A stretch of 64,000 bases of DNA. It comes from Vibrio natriegens NBRC 15636 = ATCC 14048 = DSM 759 (GTDB lineage: Bacteria > Pseudomonadota > Gammaproteobacteria > Enterobacterales > Vibrionaceae). Made by a program: the position numbers and the translations under genes. Below, piece after piece: positions 19,540-27,483 of this stretch. The notes below the pieces were generated by a model. That model saw nothing but the letters and a program-made list of their open reading frames with translations, did no database searches and had not been told where the DNA came from. Every line of letters begins with the position of its first letter. The stretch's first letter is position 1. The DNA lies in the NCBI RefSeq assembly GCF_035621455.1, contig NZ_CP141823.1, positions 1,674,001 to 1,738,000 of the forward strand, read 5' to 3'.

Positions 19540-19878
19540 GAGGTTTATTGATACAAAAAGTAATCAATTCTACCTGAATTATGGATAACCCCTAACTCAG
19601 AGATGCCCCATTCCTTGCCAGTAACCTTCTACCTCACAAATAACAGTGAGGTGGTTTGACCTACTTCTTCTAATCAGCATAGTGTCAATGAAGGTGGGGT
19701 CTTACCAACTTAGCCGACTAGTTCGAATAGGCCGTCTTATTTCTATTTTTTAACCTACCGAAGAAACGTGTTCTCTGTTAGAGTCACCGTCAACTACGCT
19801 ATTGAATAAAGACACCCACAGATCGCATGTCATTGATGGATTTTTATTCACCCTTAGAACTCATTTTAGGAATCCCTA
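19540..19878. other. spacer with one small hairpin
   Basis: No gene is seen. ACCTCAC (19631-19637) and GTGAGGT (19646-19652) form a 7-bp stem with an 8-base loop. The remainder is probably the promoter region of the YehS-type gene. Confidence 0.3.
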
Positions 19879-20358
19879 GTGACTAACAACGAAATTTTAC
19901 GTCGTATCCAACACGCGTTAAACCTTAAAAACGCGCAGATAATGAAAGCTTTCGGGCAGGCCGAAGTCACTGTGGCTCACGATAAAGTGGCAAACTGGTT
20001 AAAAGATGAAAGCGACAAATCTTGCGTTAAGATGAAGGATCAAGAGTTAGCGGTATTCTTAAATGGCTTTATTAGCCTCAAGCGAGGAAAAAAAGACGGC
20101 GAGCAACCTAAACCAGAAGCCACGTTGACCAACAACATGATTCTCATGAAGCTGCGCATTGCGCTAGACATGAAAGCAGAAGATGTGTTGGACGTATTAG
20201 AAGTTGTTGGTATTAGTTTAAGTAAATACGAAATTGGTGCGTATTTCCGCAAGCCAAACAACAAAAACTACAAACAGTGTGAAGACCAACTGCTGTGCGA
20301 CTTCTTAAATGGTGTGCAGTTTACCAATCGTCCCGATTCTGAAGAGTTTACTGGGTAA
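19879..20358 (+). CDS. DUF1456 family protein (YehS type)
   Basis: 159-residue cytoplasmic protein made of two repeats of the DUF1456 fold: TNNEILRRIQHALNLKNAQI near residues 2-21 and TNNMILMKLRIALDMKAEDV near residues 84-103. Each repeat ends with a conserved FLNGF or FLNGV element. Length and architecture match E. coli YehS, whose function is unknown. The start is GTG at 19879, with TTAGGA about 10 bases upstream. It is monocistronic, followed by a terminator. Confidence 0.9.
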   Translation: MTNNEILRRIQHALNLKNAQIMKAFGQAEVTVAHDKVANWLKDESDKSCVKMKDQELAVFLNGFISLKRGKKDGEQPKPEATLTNNMILMKLRIALDMKAEDVLDVLEVVGISLSKYEIGAYFRKPNNKNYKQCEDQLLCDFLNGVQFTNRPDSEEFTG

Positions 20359-20391
20359 TTTTTATCTCGAATCGAACGTGGTAATTGATTA

Positions 20392-20428
20392 AAAAAGCGA
20401 GAACCATTTTATTTGGCTACTCGCTTTT
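20392..20428 (+). terminator. rho-independent terminator after the DUF1456 gene
   Basis: AAAAAGCGAG (20392-20401) pairs with CTCGCTTTT (20420-20428) across an 18-base loop, with T residues at the end. Confidence 0.75.
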
Positions 20429-20467
20429 ATCATGCTAAAGACCGATATTAGAGCTTCACAATCACGT

Positions 20468-20554
20468 CTACTCTTTGTCTTTCTTCAGTAGATACCTATC
20501 AAACCACGCTGAAATCTGGTCGGCTTTTAGAATCAAGACACACACCGCCCGACC
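20468..20554 (-). pseudogene. possible C-terminal remnant of an alpha/beta-hydrolase
   Basis: An ATG-less frame ends with ADQISAWFDRYLLKKDKE and a stop. Such a WFDRYL ending is common at the C-terminus of alpha/beta-hydrolase-fold peptidases. Only about 28 codons survive between stops, so the rest of the gene has been lost. The assignment rests on this short ending only. Confidence 0.25.
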
Positions 20555-20576
20555 CTACCAAGATAAACCCAAGCTA

Positions 20577-20707
20577 AAACCTTAAGCCAGTTAGGGGCCA
20601 CTATTCTGGTCAAGATGTTCCAAACATCTTGTAGTGATTAACTAAAACTGGCCACGTATATAGAGTATTTACATACTTTTGGTAATGCTAAAAGTGGCTA
20701 TTATACT
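20577..20707. repeat. hairpin cluster with repeated GGCCAC motifs
   Basis: A perfect hairpin CAAGATGTT-CCA-AACATCTTG (20611-20631) sits inside outer pairs CACTA/TAGTG and TTAG/CTAA. The block is bounded by GGGGCCAC (20595-20602), CTGGCCAC further on, and GTGGCTA in the opposite sense. This layered symmetry may be the decayed end of a transposon or a structured non-coding element. I see no transposase gene. Confidence 0.3.
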
Positions 20708-20916
20708 GCTGGCTATTCACTCCTGATACTGTCTGTTTTCTCGCGCTCTGACTTTAAGCTGATTAGTGAGCCACAACCACTCAACAATACGAGAATACTA
20801 AATCATACAATGAAGTGACGAATTCGCATGTGGCTCCTTATTGCGAGTGTATTATTCTTCGTTTAGAGGATTGCTCTTTGGCCCCATAAGAGTGATAGGC
20901 CCTAACATAAGAAATA

Positions 20917-21870
20917 TTAGAACTTGTAATTCATACCAACAGACATCAGCAAGCTATCGCTACTATAGAAGTCGATGTTTGAATCATTGATTGTACCGCC
21001 AACAAATGAGGTGACACTCCAGTTATCCCAACCTGGGATATTGTTATACTCGTAAGCGAGAAATAGTCGATACACATCATCGCTTCGAGTCTTAGAGAAG
21101 ATCGGATTTTCCGCCGAAAAGTCTCTTAGTGTATAGCTTCCTGTTAGCACTAGCTGATAGTTGCTTGTTAGGTAGAAATAACTTAGTTCCCCCTTATAGG
21201 CATTAAACGATGCAGCGCTGCCATCAGCGTCATGGTCAGTGTAGCTAAAAGCTGTTATGTAGCCTGAGTTGGTGTTAAGCATTGTGCGGTACTGACCTTT
21301 AAGGTAATAGGTTTCACTATCTCGTAATAACTCCGCGTGATTAATACCTTCATTGTCAATCTCAGCAGTCGCATATGCCATGTCAAATGACACTCCGCTG
21401 TTCCACAGATTCGAGAGTTTCAATCGATATGCGTTGCCTTGGCGATCGGTGGTTTCTCTTTCTTGTCCAGTTAGATATGGGTTTGCCCACACTTCATCGG
21501 CGACAACGGTAGGAAGATAGCCGATGTCGAGTCTGGTGCCATTGTGGTAGTCATATTGATAACCAAGTTCAAATGCAAGTGTACCAACGGCCAAATCATC
21601 ACGCGAAGTACCTAGGTAGACTCGTTGGTTGTTGTTTTCGTTTAGCGCGTAGTAAAGGCTACCTAGGGGCGCGACAAAATTCTGATTAGAACTATCGCCT
21701 TTACCTAGGTGATTTATTTGCGCCGAACTAATGGTATCTAAGTTAGAGTTAGTTCTGCTAAAGCCAGAGTTCAAAGACACCTCACCAGAGAAGCGTGAAG
21801 TATCAAACGCATTAGCTGAAGCGATAGAAACTGGTAGTAGAGCGAATACAGAAAGTACTATTTTGTTCAT
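20917..21870 (-). CDS. DUF2860 outer-membrane protein
   Basis: 317-residue exported beta-barrel protein. The signal peptide is MNKIVLSVFALLPVSIASANA; the first mature residues FDTSRFSGEVSLNSGFSRT and alternating beta-strand pattern are typical of DUF2860. The protein ends in a C-terminal phenylalanine (VGMNYKF), the signal for outer-membrane barrel assembly. It probably forms a channel or binds a nutrient. About 90 bp upstream lies a 26-bp element also present before the secreted hydrolase gene at 24053, so the two are probably co-regulated by the tandem LysR proteins between them. Confidence 0.88.
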   Translation of the reverse strand: MNKIVLSVFALLPVSIASANAFDTSRFSGEVSLNSGFSRTNSNLDTISSAQINHLGKGDSSNQNFVAPLGSLYYALNENNNQRVYLGTSRDDLAVGTLAFELGYQYDYHNGTRLDIGYLPTVVADEVWANPYLTGQERETTDRQGNAYRLKLSNLWNSGVSFDMAYATAEIDNEGINHAELLRDSETYYLKGQYRTMLNTNSGYITAFSYTDHDADGSAASFNAYKGELSYFYLTSNYQLVLTGSYTLRDFSAENPIFSKTRSDDVYRLFLAYEYNNIPGWDNWSVTSFVGGTINDSNIDFYSSDSLLMSVGMNYKF

Positions 21871-21960
21871 TGGTTGTTCTCATCAACATAAGTTAAGCCT
21901 TTCCATTTGCGACAAATCCTTAAGTTGGTGAGAAGCTTATATCGAGTTATTCACCCTTGA

Positions 21961-21986
21961 TATGAATTAGAGAAATGCATTTTTGC
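21961..21986 (-). promoter_or_regulatory. shared 26-bp LysR-type operator, copy upstream of the DUF2860 gene
   Basis: Read towards the outer-membrane gene it begins GCAAAAATG and ends CTAATTCATA, matching 25 of 26 bases of the copy at 23949-23974. In that other copy the core is an inverted repeat TGAATT-AGAGA-AATTCA; here one arm base differs (ATGCATT). It ends 90 bp before the start codon of the DUF2860 gene. Confidence 0.65.
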
Positions 21987-21999
21987 TATATCTGATTCA

Positions 22000-22929
22000 T
22001 TATTGGGGGATCTCCAAGCTATTAAAGTAACTTTGGATGATTTGGTGAAGATGTTGGTTAAGCGGATACCCCCGCTTTGACTGAAGATAGCCACCGCAAA
22101 CCTTAATTTTCTGCATCTGTGTTGGTAGCTCTGGCAGTGGGTAACTTGCCAGACGATCATCAAGCAAGCTCATGTAACGACTCCCGTACATAATCGCATC
22201 TGACGTGCTTAATTTGTTGGTTAGAACTCGAATACTGTGGGTAACCAATGACACTCGGGGTTGAAAACCTTTGGCGAGATAAACTTCTTCAACAGGAGCG
22301 CGTTTAGAGTTAATACCGTCAATGATAACTCGCGCAATCGGCAAGTGATGGATAGATGCCCAGTCAGAGGTTTGGTTCAATACTGGATGGTTTTTACGAG
22401 CAATGAGACAAAGCTCGACCTCTTGTAACGTATGGTTATAAATCTCTTGTGGTAGGGGATAACCTTCGAAGTGGATCAAATAGTCAATGCCGCCGTTCAA
22501 CACTTCCGCCAGAGAATGCTCTTGCCAGTAAACTAGACTGAAATTGGCATTTGGAAACTCACGGCGTAGCGTGTCAAAAATTCCCTCCCCGTGTAGCTCC
22601 AAGAAGAAAATGTTCATGGCAATTTTGACCTGGCCATTAAATGCTATTGGGTCGAAATTTTGGTAAGACTCTACGACTTTCATGAGCGGCGTTAACATTA
22701 AGTCACTCGCCTCGGCTAACTTTTCAGCCAGCTCAGAGGGTTCAACCCCGTGCGCTTTACGAATAAACAGTTGTTCACCAAATACGTCTCGAAGCTTTGC
22801 AAGTCCACGGCTAACACTGGTTTGCGAGATACCTAATCTGTCTGCAGCTGCATGTGTGTTGCGTGTTTCTACCACCGCTTTTAAGAGTTTTAATAAGTTT
22901 AAGTCGAGATCCTGCAGTCTATTTTTCAT
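22000..22929 (-). CDS. LysR-family regulator, second of a tandem pair
   Basis: 309 residues with winged HTH (THAAADRLGISQTSVSRGLAKLRDVFGEQLFIRKAHGVEPSEL) and an effector domain. It is clearly a paralogue of the LysR protein encoded directly upstream: shared stretches include LGISQTSVSR, GEQLFIRKAHG and ARKNHP. The start at 22929 fits the family N-terminus (MKNRLQDLDLNLLKLL) and leaves 7 bp after the upstream gene; an earlier ATG at 23088 would overlap it heavily. It probably controls the flanking outer-membrane protein and hydrolase genes through the shared operator. Confidence 0.88.
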   Translation of the reverse strand: MKNRLQDLDLNLLKLLKAVVETRNTHAAADRLGISQTSVSRGLAKLRDVFGEQLFIRKAHGVEPSELAEKLAEASDLMLTPLMKVVESYQNFDPIAFNGQVKIAMNIFFLELHGEGIFDTLRREFPNANFSLVYWQEHSLAEVLNGGIDYLIHFEGYPLPQEIYNHTLQEVELCLIARKNHPVLNQTSDWASIHHLPIARVIIDGINSKRAPVEEVYLAKGFQPRVSLVTHSIRVLTNKLSTSDAIMYGSRYMSLLDDRLASYPLPELPTQMQKIKVCGGYLQSKRGYPLNQHLHQIIQSYFNSLEIPQ

Positions 22930-22936
22930 GCTAGCT

Positions 22937-23860
22937 TCACTGAGTTGACAAAGTTTGATTAAAAAAGGTTTGAATCGTTTGATGCAGATACTGACTAAAT
23001 GGGCTTCCACGTCGTGTTTGTAGGTAGGAACCACCAATATCGAGGACATTGTGTCGCTGGATTGATGGCGGTAGTGGATAGCATTCAAGTTCAGGGGCTA
23101 TCTGGCAAACGAATCGGCTCGAATAGAGAATGGCATCGCTGTTTTTGACCAATTCAACCGCTGTTCTGACGCTATGAGTGGTCAATAAGAAGTTCGCTTG
23201 ATAGCCTTGTTTTTCATACAATTGCTCAAGAATCCCTTTTCTTGGGTTAATACCATCGAGATACAGTCGAACTATGGGTAATCGATGAATCGTATCCCAA
23301 TCACTGCTTTTGGATAGAGAAGGGTGGTTCTTTCTCGCCAGTAAGACATTCTCGATTTTGGCTAGATTTCGACAGAACATATCTTGGGGCATTGAGTAAG
23401 ACTCAAATTGAATCACGTAGTCAACGCCGCCTTGCAATACATCATAGAGAGAATCTTTTTGCCATTGTGAGATATTGAAACTGGCACTGGGTAAGGCGTA
23501 GCGTAGAGCAAGTATTAGACGCGGACCAAAGAACTCGAGTAAAAAGGTGTTGACCAATATGTTGACCTTGCCAGAGTACTTCTTTGGGTCAAAAGCAGAG
23601 TAGTCCTCAATGACTTTTTCGATTGGGTGTAGCATATCTACAGAAGCATCAGCCAACATCATTGCCAATTCTGATGGTTCGATCCCGTGAGCTTTGCGAA
23701 TAAAAAGCTGTTCACCGAAACTCTCTTTGAGTTTGGCTATCGCGCGACTGACACTGGTTTGTGAAATCCCCAATTTTTGCGCCGCAGCGTGTGAGTTTTT
23801 AGTTTCAACTATTGCACGCAATACTCGCAGCAAATTTAGGTCTAATTCTCTGATGTTAAT
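22937..23860 (-). CDS. LysR-family regulator, first of a tandem pair, probable ATT start
   Basis: LysR protein of about 307 residues, HTH SHAAAQKLGISQTSVSRAIAKLKESFGEQLFIR, paralogous to the next gene. No ATG, GTG or TTG lies at the position where the family begins. The codon before NIRELDLNLL is ATT (23860-23858), preceded by GGGAGAG at a suitable distance of 8 bases, so translation probably begins there. The alternative is a TTG at 23899, with no ribosome site and 13 extra residues. A rare start would keep the level low. It is divergent from the secreted hydrolase gene, with the shared operator between them. Confidence 0.82.
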   Translation of the reverse strand: MNIRELDLNLLRVLRAIVETKNSHAAAQKLGISQTSVSRAIAKLKESFGEQLFIRKAHGIEPSELAMMLADASVDMLHPIEKVIEDYSAFDPKKYSGKVNILVNTFLLEFFGPRLILALRYALPSASFNISQWQKDSLYDVLQGGVDYVIQFESYSMPQDMFCRNLAKIENVLLARKNHPSLSKSSDWDTIHRLPIVRLYLDGINPRKGILEQLYEKQGYQANFLLTTHSVRTAVELVKNSDAILYSSRFVCQIAPELECYPLPPSIQRHNVLDIGGSYLQTRRGSPFSQYLHQTIQTFFNQTLSTQ

Positions 23861-23948
23861 AGCTAACTCTCCCTGTAGTCCTTTGCTTAATCCTAGCAAA
23901 TAACATGTTGCTGTGAGACGTTGATGATCACTTTAGTGCACCTAGCTT

Positions 23949-23974
23949 GCAAAAATGAATTTCTCTAATTCATA
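23949..23974 (+). promoter_or_regulatory. shared 26-bp LysR-type operator, copy upstream of the hydrolase gene
   Basis: Same element as at 21961-21986 and in the same orientation relative to its gene. The core is TGAATT-AGAGA-AATTCA (on the complementary strand), an inverted repeat of LysR-box form. It ends 78 bp before the hydrolase start codon and lies in the promoter region of the divergent LysR operon. Confidence 0.65.
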
Positions 23975-24052
23975 CATATCATCAATCAGTTTGTTTATCT
24001 TAATGCCATCGAAGCAAGGAGTGCTTTTACATCAAACTGTATAGGTGAAAAA

Positions 24053-25114
24053 ATGAAATCACGTAATCTCTTCCTTACTTTTATCGCAACAAGTTTTTTA
24101 AGCACTGGCGTCATGGCTAACACCGATAAAGATGCGCTACCTCTCTCAGCACAGCCTGTACCTCTAACCACGGCAGTTAGTCCTGAGTTTTATGAGTTTT
24201 CGAAAAACTTTCCGGCAGCTAATGTAGAGGCTCTGCAGAAAAACTTACCCAAAACAGAAAGCGAGTGGCGTGCTTTCGTTGATGCACGTGACACACCAGC
24301 CATCGAACGAGCAGAATCGCTAGCTAAGACGCTAGGGGTAACCATTGAAAAAGACTCTATTGGTGGCGTTGATGTATATTGGGTCACGCCAAAGGCGATT
24401 ACGCCAGAGCTAAAAGACAAGCTCTATGTCGCGGTTCAGGGTGGTGCGTATATGTTGAATAGTGGTCTAGCATCAACATCAGAAGCCTCTATCATTGCTT
24501 CTAAGATGCAAATTCCAGCACTAGCGATCGACTACACCAAATCGATAGATGCACCCGCACCAGCAAGCCGTAATGATATTGTTAAGGTGTGGAATGCGCT
24601 TCTAAAAACGCGCTCTGCAGATTCTATGGTCATGGGGGGGACTTCTGCTGGCGGTGCTCTAACGCTTGCGGTGACACAGGAGCTCAATAAACAGGCTTTA
24701 CCCGTGCCAAGCGCGCTTTATGTTGGAACGCCGGGTGTGGATATGACCATGACTGGAGACAGCCGTTATGTCAATGAAGGACTAGACCACATATTAGGTA
24801 GTTGGCGTGGTATGTCTTCTGCGTTAGTCAATGTCTATGTGGGTGAGCTAGAACTAACAGATCCTATTGTATCGCCAATTAACGGCAGCTTTGAGAACTT
24901 TCCGCCAACTTATTTGATCACTGGCACGCGTGACCTGTTATTGAGTGATACTGTACGAGTGCATCGCGAACTTAAGCGTGCAGGGGTTGACGCGGAACTT
25001 AATGTCTATGAAGGTCAATCTCATGCCGATTACGCTGTAGCTTTTGGTACCCCTGAATCTGAAGAGCATTATCAGGCACTGAGTAACTTCTTTTACGGGA
25101 ACTTGGTGAAGTAA
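24053..25114 (+). CDS. exported alpha/beta-hydrolase of the hormone-sensitive-lipase type
   Basis: 353-residue exported esterase/lipase-like enzyme. The signal peptide ends at TGVMA-NTD. Likely catalytic residues are Ser198 (GGTSAGG), Asp294 (GTRDLLL) and His324 (GQSHADY). The oxyanion-hole motif, normally HGGG or HGG, reads Gln129-Gly-Gly (VQGGAYM), an unusual replacement. The start at 24053 has AGGTGA just upstream. It is divergent from two LysR genes and shares its operator element with the DUF2860 outer-membrane gene. Together they could take up and cleave an ester; the substrate is unknown. A terminator follows. Confidence 0.87.
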   Translation: MKSRNLFLTFIATSFLSTGVMANTDKDALPLSAQPVPLTTAVSPEFYEFSKNFPAANVEALQKNLPKTESEWRAFVDARDTPAIERAESLAKTLGVTIEKDSIGGVDVYWVTPKAITPELKDKLYVAVQGGAYMLNSGLASTSEASIIASKMQIPALAIDYTKSIDAPAPASRNDIVKVWNALLKTRSADSMVMGGTSAGGALTLAVTQELNKQALPVPSALYVGTPGVDMTMTGDSRYVNEGLDHILGSWRGMSSALVNVYVGELELTDPIVSPINGSFENFPPTYLITGTRDLLLSDTVRVHRELKRAGVDAELNVYEGQSHADYAVAFGTPESEEHYQALSNFFYGNLVK

Positions 25115-25189
25115 TGTCACGCTAAGTAGATTAGCAGTTCACACTGCCAAAGCAATAGGTTCAGTTCTGGCGTTGCCACTACCCATACC

Positions 25190-25219
25190 AAATCGGGCCA
25201 CTTATGTGGTCCGATTTTT
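25190..25219 (+). terminator. rho-independent terminator after the hydrolase gene
   Basis: AAATCGGGCCAC (25190-25201) pairs with GTGGTCCGATTT across TTAT and is followed by T residues. It lies about 75 bp after the stop. Confidence 0.85.
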
Positions 25220-25257
25220 AGTTGCAAACCGAAAGGGTATTGATTGAGGGATATGAG

Positions 25258-25380
25258 ATGAGGGTGATGATGCTACACAGTCAAAACAAACGAACTAAAT
25301 GCAGCGTATTGCGCTATTTTTGCTCAAGCGTAACGGCATTCTTCATAGTACTTATTCTTTCTGATGCTGGCGATTATTAA
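25258..25380 (+). CDS. possible small membrane peptide
   Basis: 40-codon frame with GAGGGA 8-10 bases before its ATG. The product has a basic N-terminal part (QNKRTKCSVLRY) and a hydrophobic C-terminal stretch (SSVTAFFIVLILSDAG), the layout of a small membrane peptide. There is no family match that I know of. It may also be chance in an otherwise empty spacer. Confidence 0.2.
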   Translation: MRVMMLHSQNKRTKCSVLRYFCSSVTAFFIVLILSDAGDY

Positions 25381-25516
25381 GCAACAAACGTTACTCATCT
25401 GACGATCTGGAGGCTATAAAGGAAGATGTAATATGACAGTGCGTGTACGCCATATTTTTATTAATCCGAGCACTAGAAATTAGAGTAAAAAACCTAAGAA
25501 GCTTATGTCCATCTTT

Positions 25517-25540
25517 GTTTCAGCTTGATCGGGCTGAAAC
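25517..25540. repeat. 8-bp inverted repeat in the spacer downstream of a LysR gene
   Basis: GTTTCAGC (25517-25524) and GCTGAAAC (25533-25540) form a stem with an 8-base loop between the hydrolase unit and the convergent LysR gene. It may end transcription of one of them; no clear T-run is present. Confidence 0.35.
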
Positions 25541-25664
25541 ATTTCTGCCCCAACTTTTTTAGGTGATAAGTCATCGTCGGTTTTTTACACTGATTATTGG
25601 ATTAGTTTTTCTCATCATAATGGGTTTCAGTTTTCATATGACTGGCTGGAGATGTACGAGAGCA

Positions 25665-26579
25665 TCATTCACAAGATAGGCTAAGTAATAAGTTAATCAG
25701 CCAGTGTACTTTAGGCTCTTTCTCCCTGACCTTGTGCCAATAGAGTTTTATTTGGTAATCCGGTATTGGGAATGGGGGATCGACATAGGCTAATTGCAAA
25801 GTATCCGCTAAGGTTTCTATGTATATTTCGGGAATCGCAAGAAAATAATCTGTATTTTTGAGTAAGTAAGGAGCACTAAGAACACTGGGTAATGTAATAG
25901 CGACATTTCTTTTCTTGTTTAACTTACCAAGAGTACAGTCAACAATGCCTCTTTGTTCGTTCCAGGGCGTAACGAGCACATGTGGATATTCCAGAAACGC
26001 CTCTAGCCCCAGCGATACATTGTTTTTCAGTGCTTCATGTTGGTTGTCCATCGCAATACTGTATTTTCCGCATACCCAGATTTCGTTCCCTATATGACTT
26101 GATTGCTCAGTTTCATGATCAAAACCCAGCGAGATATCAATTTCGCCTGACTCAAGTTGCTTGGCTGGTATTTGCTCTCCACTTTGTACAAATCGTACCG
26201 TGATATTAGGAAAATACTTGGCGAGATGACCCGTTAACTTCGGCATTAGACACCAAGCACTAAAGTCATATCCGGAAATGACAAAATGGTGCTTACCTAC
26301 ACTAGGATCAAAAGGAGTAGCACTTTTAAGCCCTGAGTACAATAAGTCAATGGCGGGAAGGACGGATTCGGCGAGCAATTCTGCTTGTTGGGTTGGTATC
26401 ATTCTGCCGCTAATTCGAATAAAAAGTTCGTCATTGAGACGTTCCCGCAATCGAGAAAGGCTGTGGCTACATGCAGATTGGCTGAGGTTAAGTTTTTCAG
26501 CCGCTTGGTGAACAGATTGTGTTTTGTAGATGTAGTAGAAGACCTTCATTAAGTTCAGGTCGATATTTTCAAATTTCAT
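25665..26579 (-). CDS. LysR-family transcriptional regulator
   Basis: 304 residues, HTH SVHQAAEKLNLSQSACSHSLSRLRERLNDELFIR, then an effector domain. The start at 26579 gives the usual MKFENIDLNLMKVF beginning; an earlier ATG at 26612 only adds a hydrophobic stretch. It is divergent from an SSAT-like acetyltransferase gene, with about 100 bp between, so that gene is the most likely target. The signal is unknown. Confidence 0.87.
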   Translation of the reverse strand: MKFENIDLNLMKVFYYIYKTQSVHQAAEKLNLSQSACSHSLSRLRERLNDELFIRISGRMIPTQQAELLAESVLPAIDLLYSGLKSATPFDPSVGKHHFVISGYDFSAWCLMPKLTGHLAKYFPNITVRFVQSGEQIPAKQLESGEIDISLGFDHETEQSSHIGNEIWVCGKYSIAMDNQHEALKNNVSLGLEAFLEYPHVLVTPWNEQRGIVDCTLGKLNKKRNVAITLPSVLSAPYLLKNTDYFLAIPEIYIETLADTLQLAYVDPPFPIPDYQIKLYWHKVREKEPKVHWLINLLLSLSCE

Positions 26580-26677
26580 TATGAATACTATACAGATTAA
26601 CAATGCAAACAATGCACTTAAATCATATCAACTCAGTCGGTATACTGCGACCATTACAGTACATAAGGGCCAAAAAC

Positions 26678-27157
26678 ATGATGAAAATCAGACCAGCAAA
26701 TTCTACCGATGCCAGTGTTATTTTGAAATTTATTCGGGAGTTAGCTGAATATGAAGAAGCACTACATTGTGTGAATGCAAGTGAAGAAGATATTGTTTCA
26801 AGCCTGTTTAATGAAGATTCTACGGCCAAGGCAATTATTTGTGAGGTTGATAGCTGCCCGATAGGCTACGCCGTATATTTTTTCAATTATTCCACATGGC
26901 TGGGAAAAAATGGTCTTTATCTCGAAGACTTGTACGTTACGCCGTCTTTCCGTTCATCAGGGGCGGGGAAATTGCTAATGAAAACACTCGCGAATGAAGC
27001 CATTGAAAAAGGGTGTGGGCGCTTTGAATGGTCAGTTTTACACTGGAATCAACCGGCTATAGATTTCTACCATCACATTGGAGCGGAGGAGCAATCTGAG
27101 TGGCGAATATATCGCTTAACCGGAGAAGCCCTGCATAATTTTGCTTTAGAGTCGTGA
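26678..27157 (+). CDS. GNAT acetyltransferase of the spermidine/spermine (SSAT-like) type
   Basis: About 160-residue acetyl-CoA-dependent N-acetyltransferase. The layout (KIRPANSTDASVILKFIRELAEYE, YFFNYSTWLGKNGLYLEDLYV, RSSGAGKLLMKTLA, VLHWNQPAIDFYHHIGA) follows SSAT/thialysine acetyltransferases closely, including the acetyl-CoA-binding RxxGxGKxL region and the WN-P-A-FY element. The likely substrate is a polyamine or a small basic amino acid; this is inferred from resemblance. Starts at 26678 and 26681 are both possible, with AAGGG upstream. It is divergent from a LysR gene. Confidence 0.82.
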   Translation: MMKIRPANSTDASVILKFIRELAEYEEALHCVNASEEDIVSSLFNEDSTAKAIICEVDSCPIGYAVYFFNYSTWLGKNGLYLEDLYVTPSFRSSGAGKLLMKTLANEAIEKGCGRFEWSVLHWNQPAIDFYHHIGAEEQSEWRIYRLTGEALHNFALES

Positions 27158-27483
27158 GCTTATGTTTAGATAACAGTGTTAAAAAGAGTAGGGTAACGTG
27201 AAAATGCCCCATTGTGGTTTAGTGTTGAAACTCCAAGTTACGCAGGTAATGCGTATTCGTATTGCCTAAAGTAATCCGAAGAAGTCTAAAAGCCAGCATT
27301 TCTAAAGTTATGAACTATCTTGCAATCTAACTTCTCAATCTGTCATTAACCTATTTGACTCTCTCTGGTTGAAGTTCGTCATGAATCTGTGGTTCTGTCT
27401 GAGCATAGGGACACAAAGAGTGGTTTTCAGTATAATTAATGATTATTGAAAATGTATTTATTAATAATTATTGGTTTCTAATT
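27158..27483. other. spacer without recognised features
   Basis: No gene, hairpin or clear repeat is seen. The last 60 bp are AT-rich and probably hold the promoter of the next LysR gene. Confidence 0.3.
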
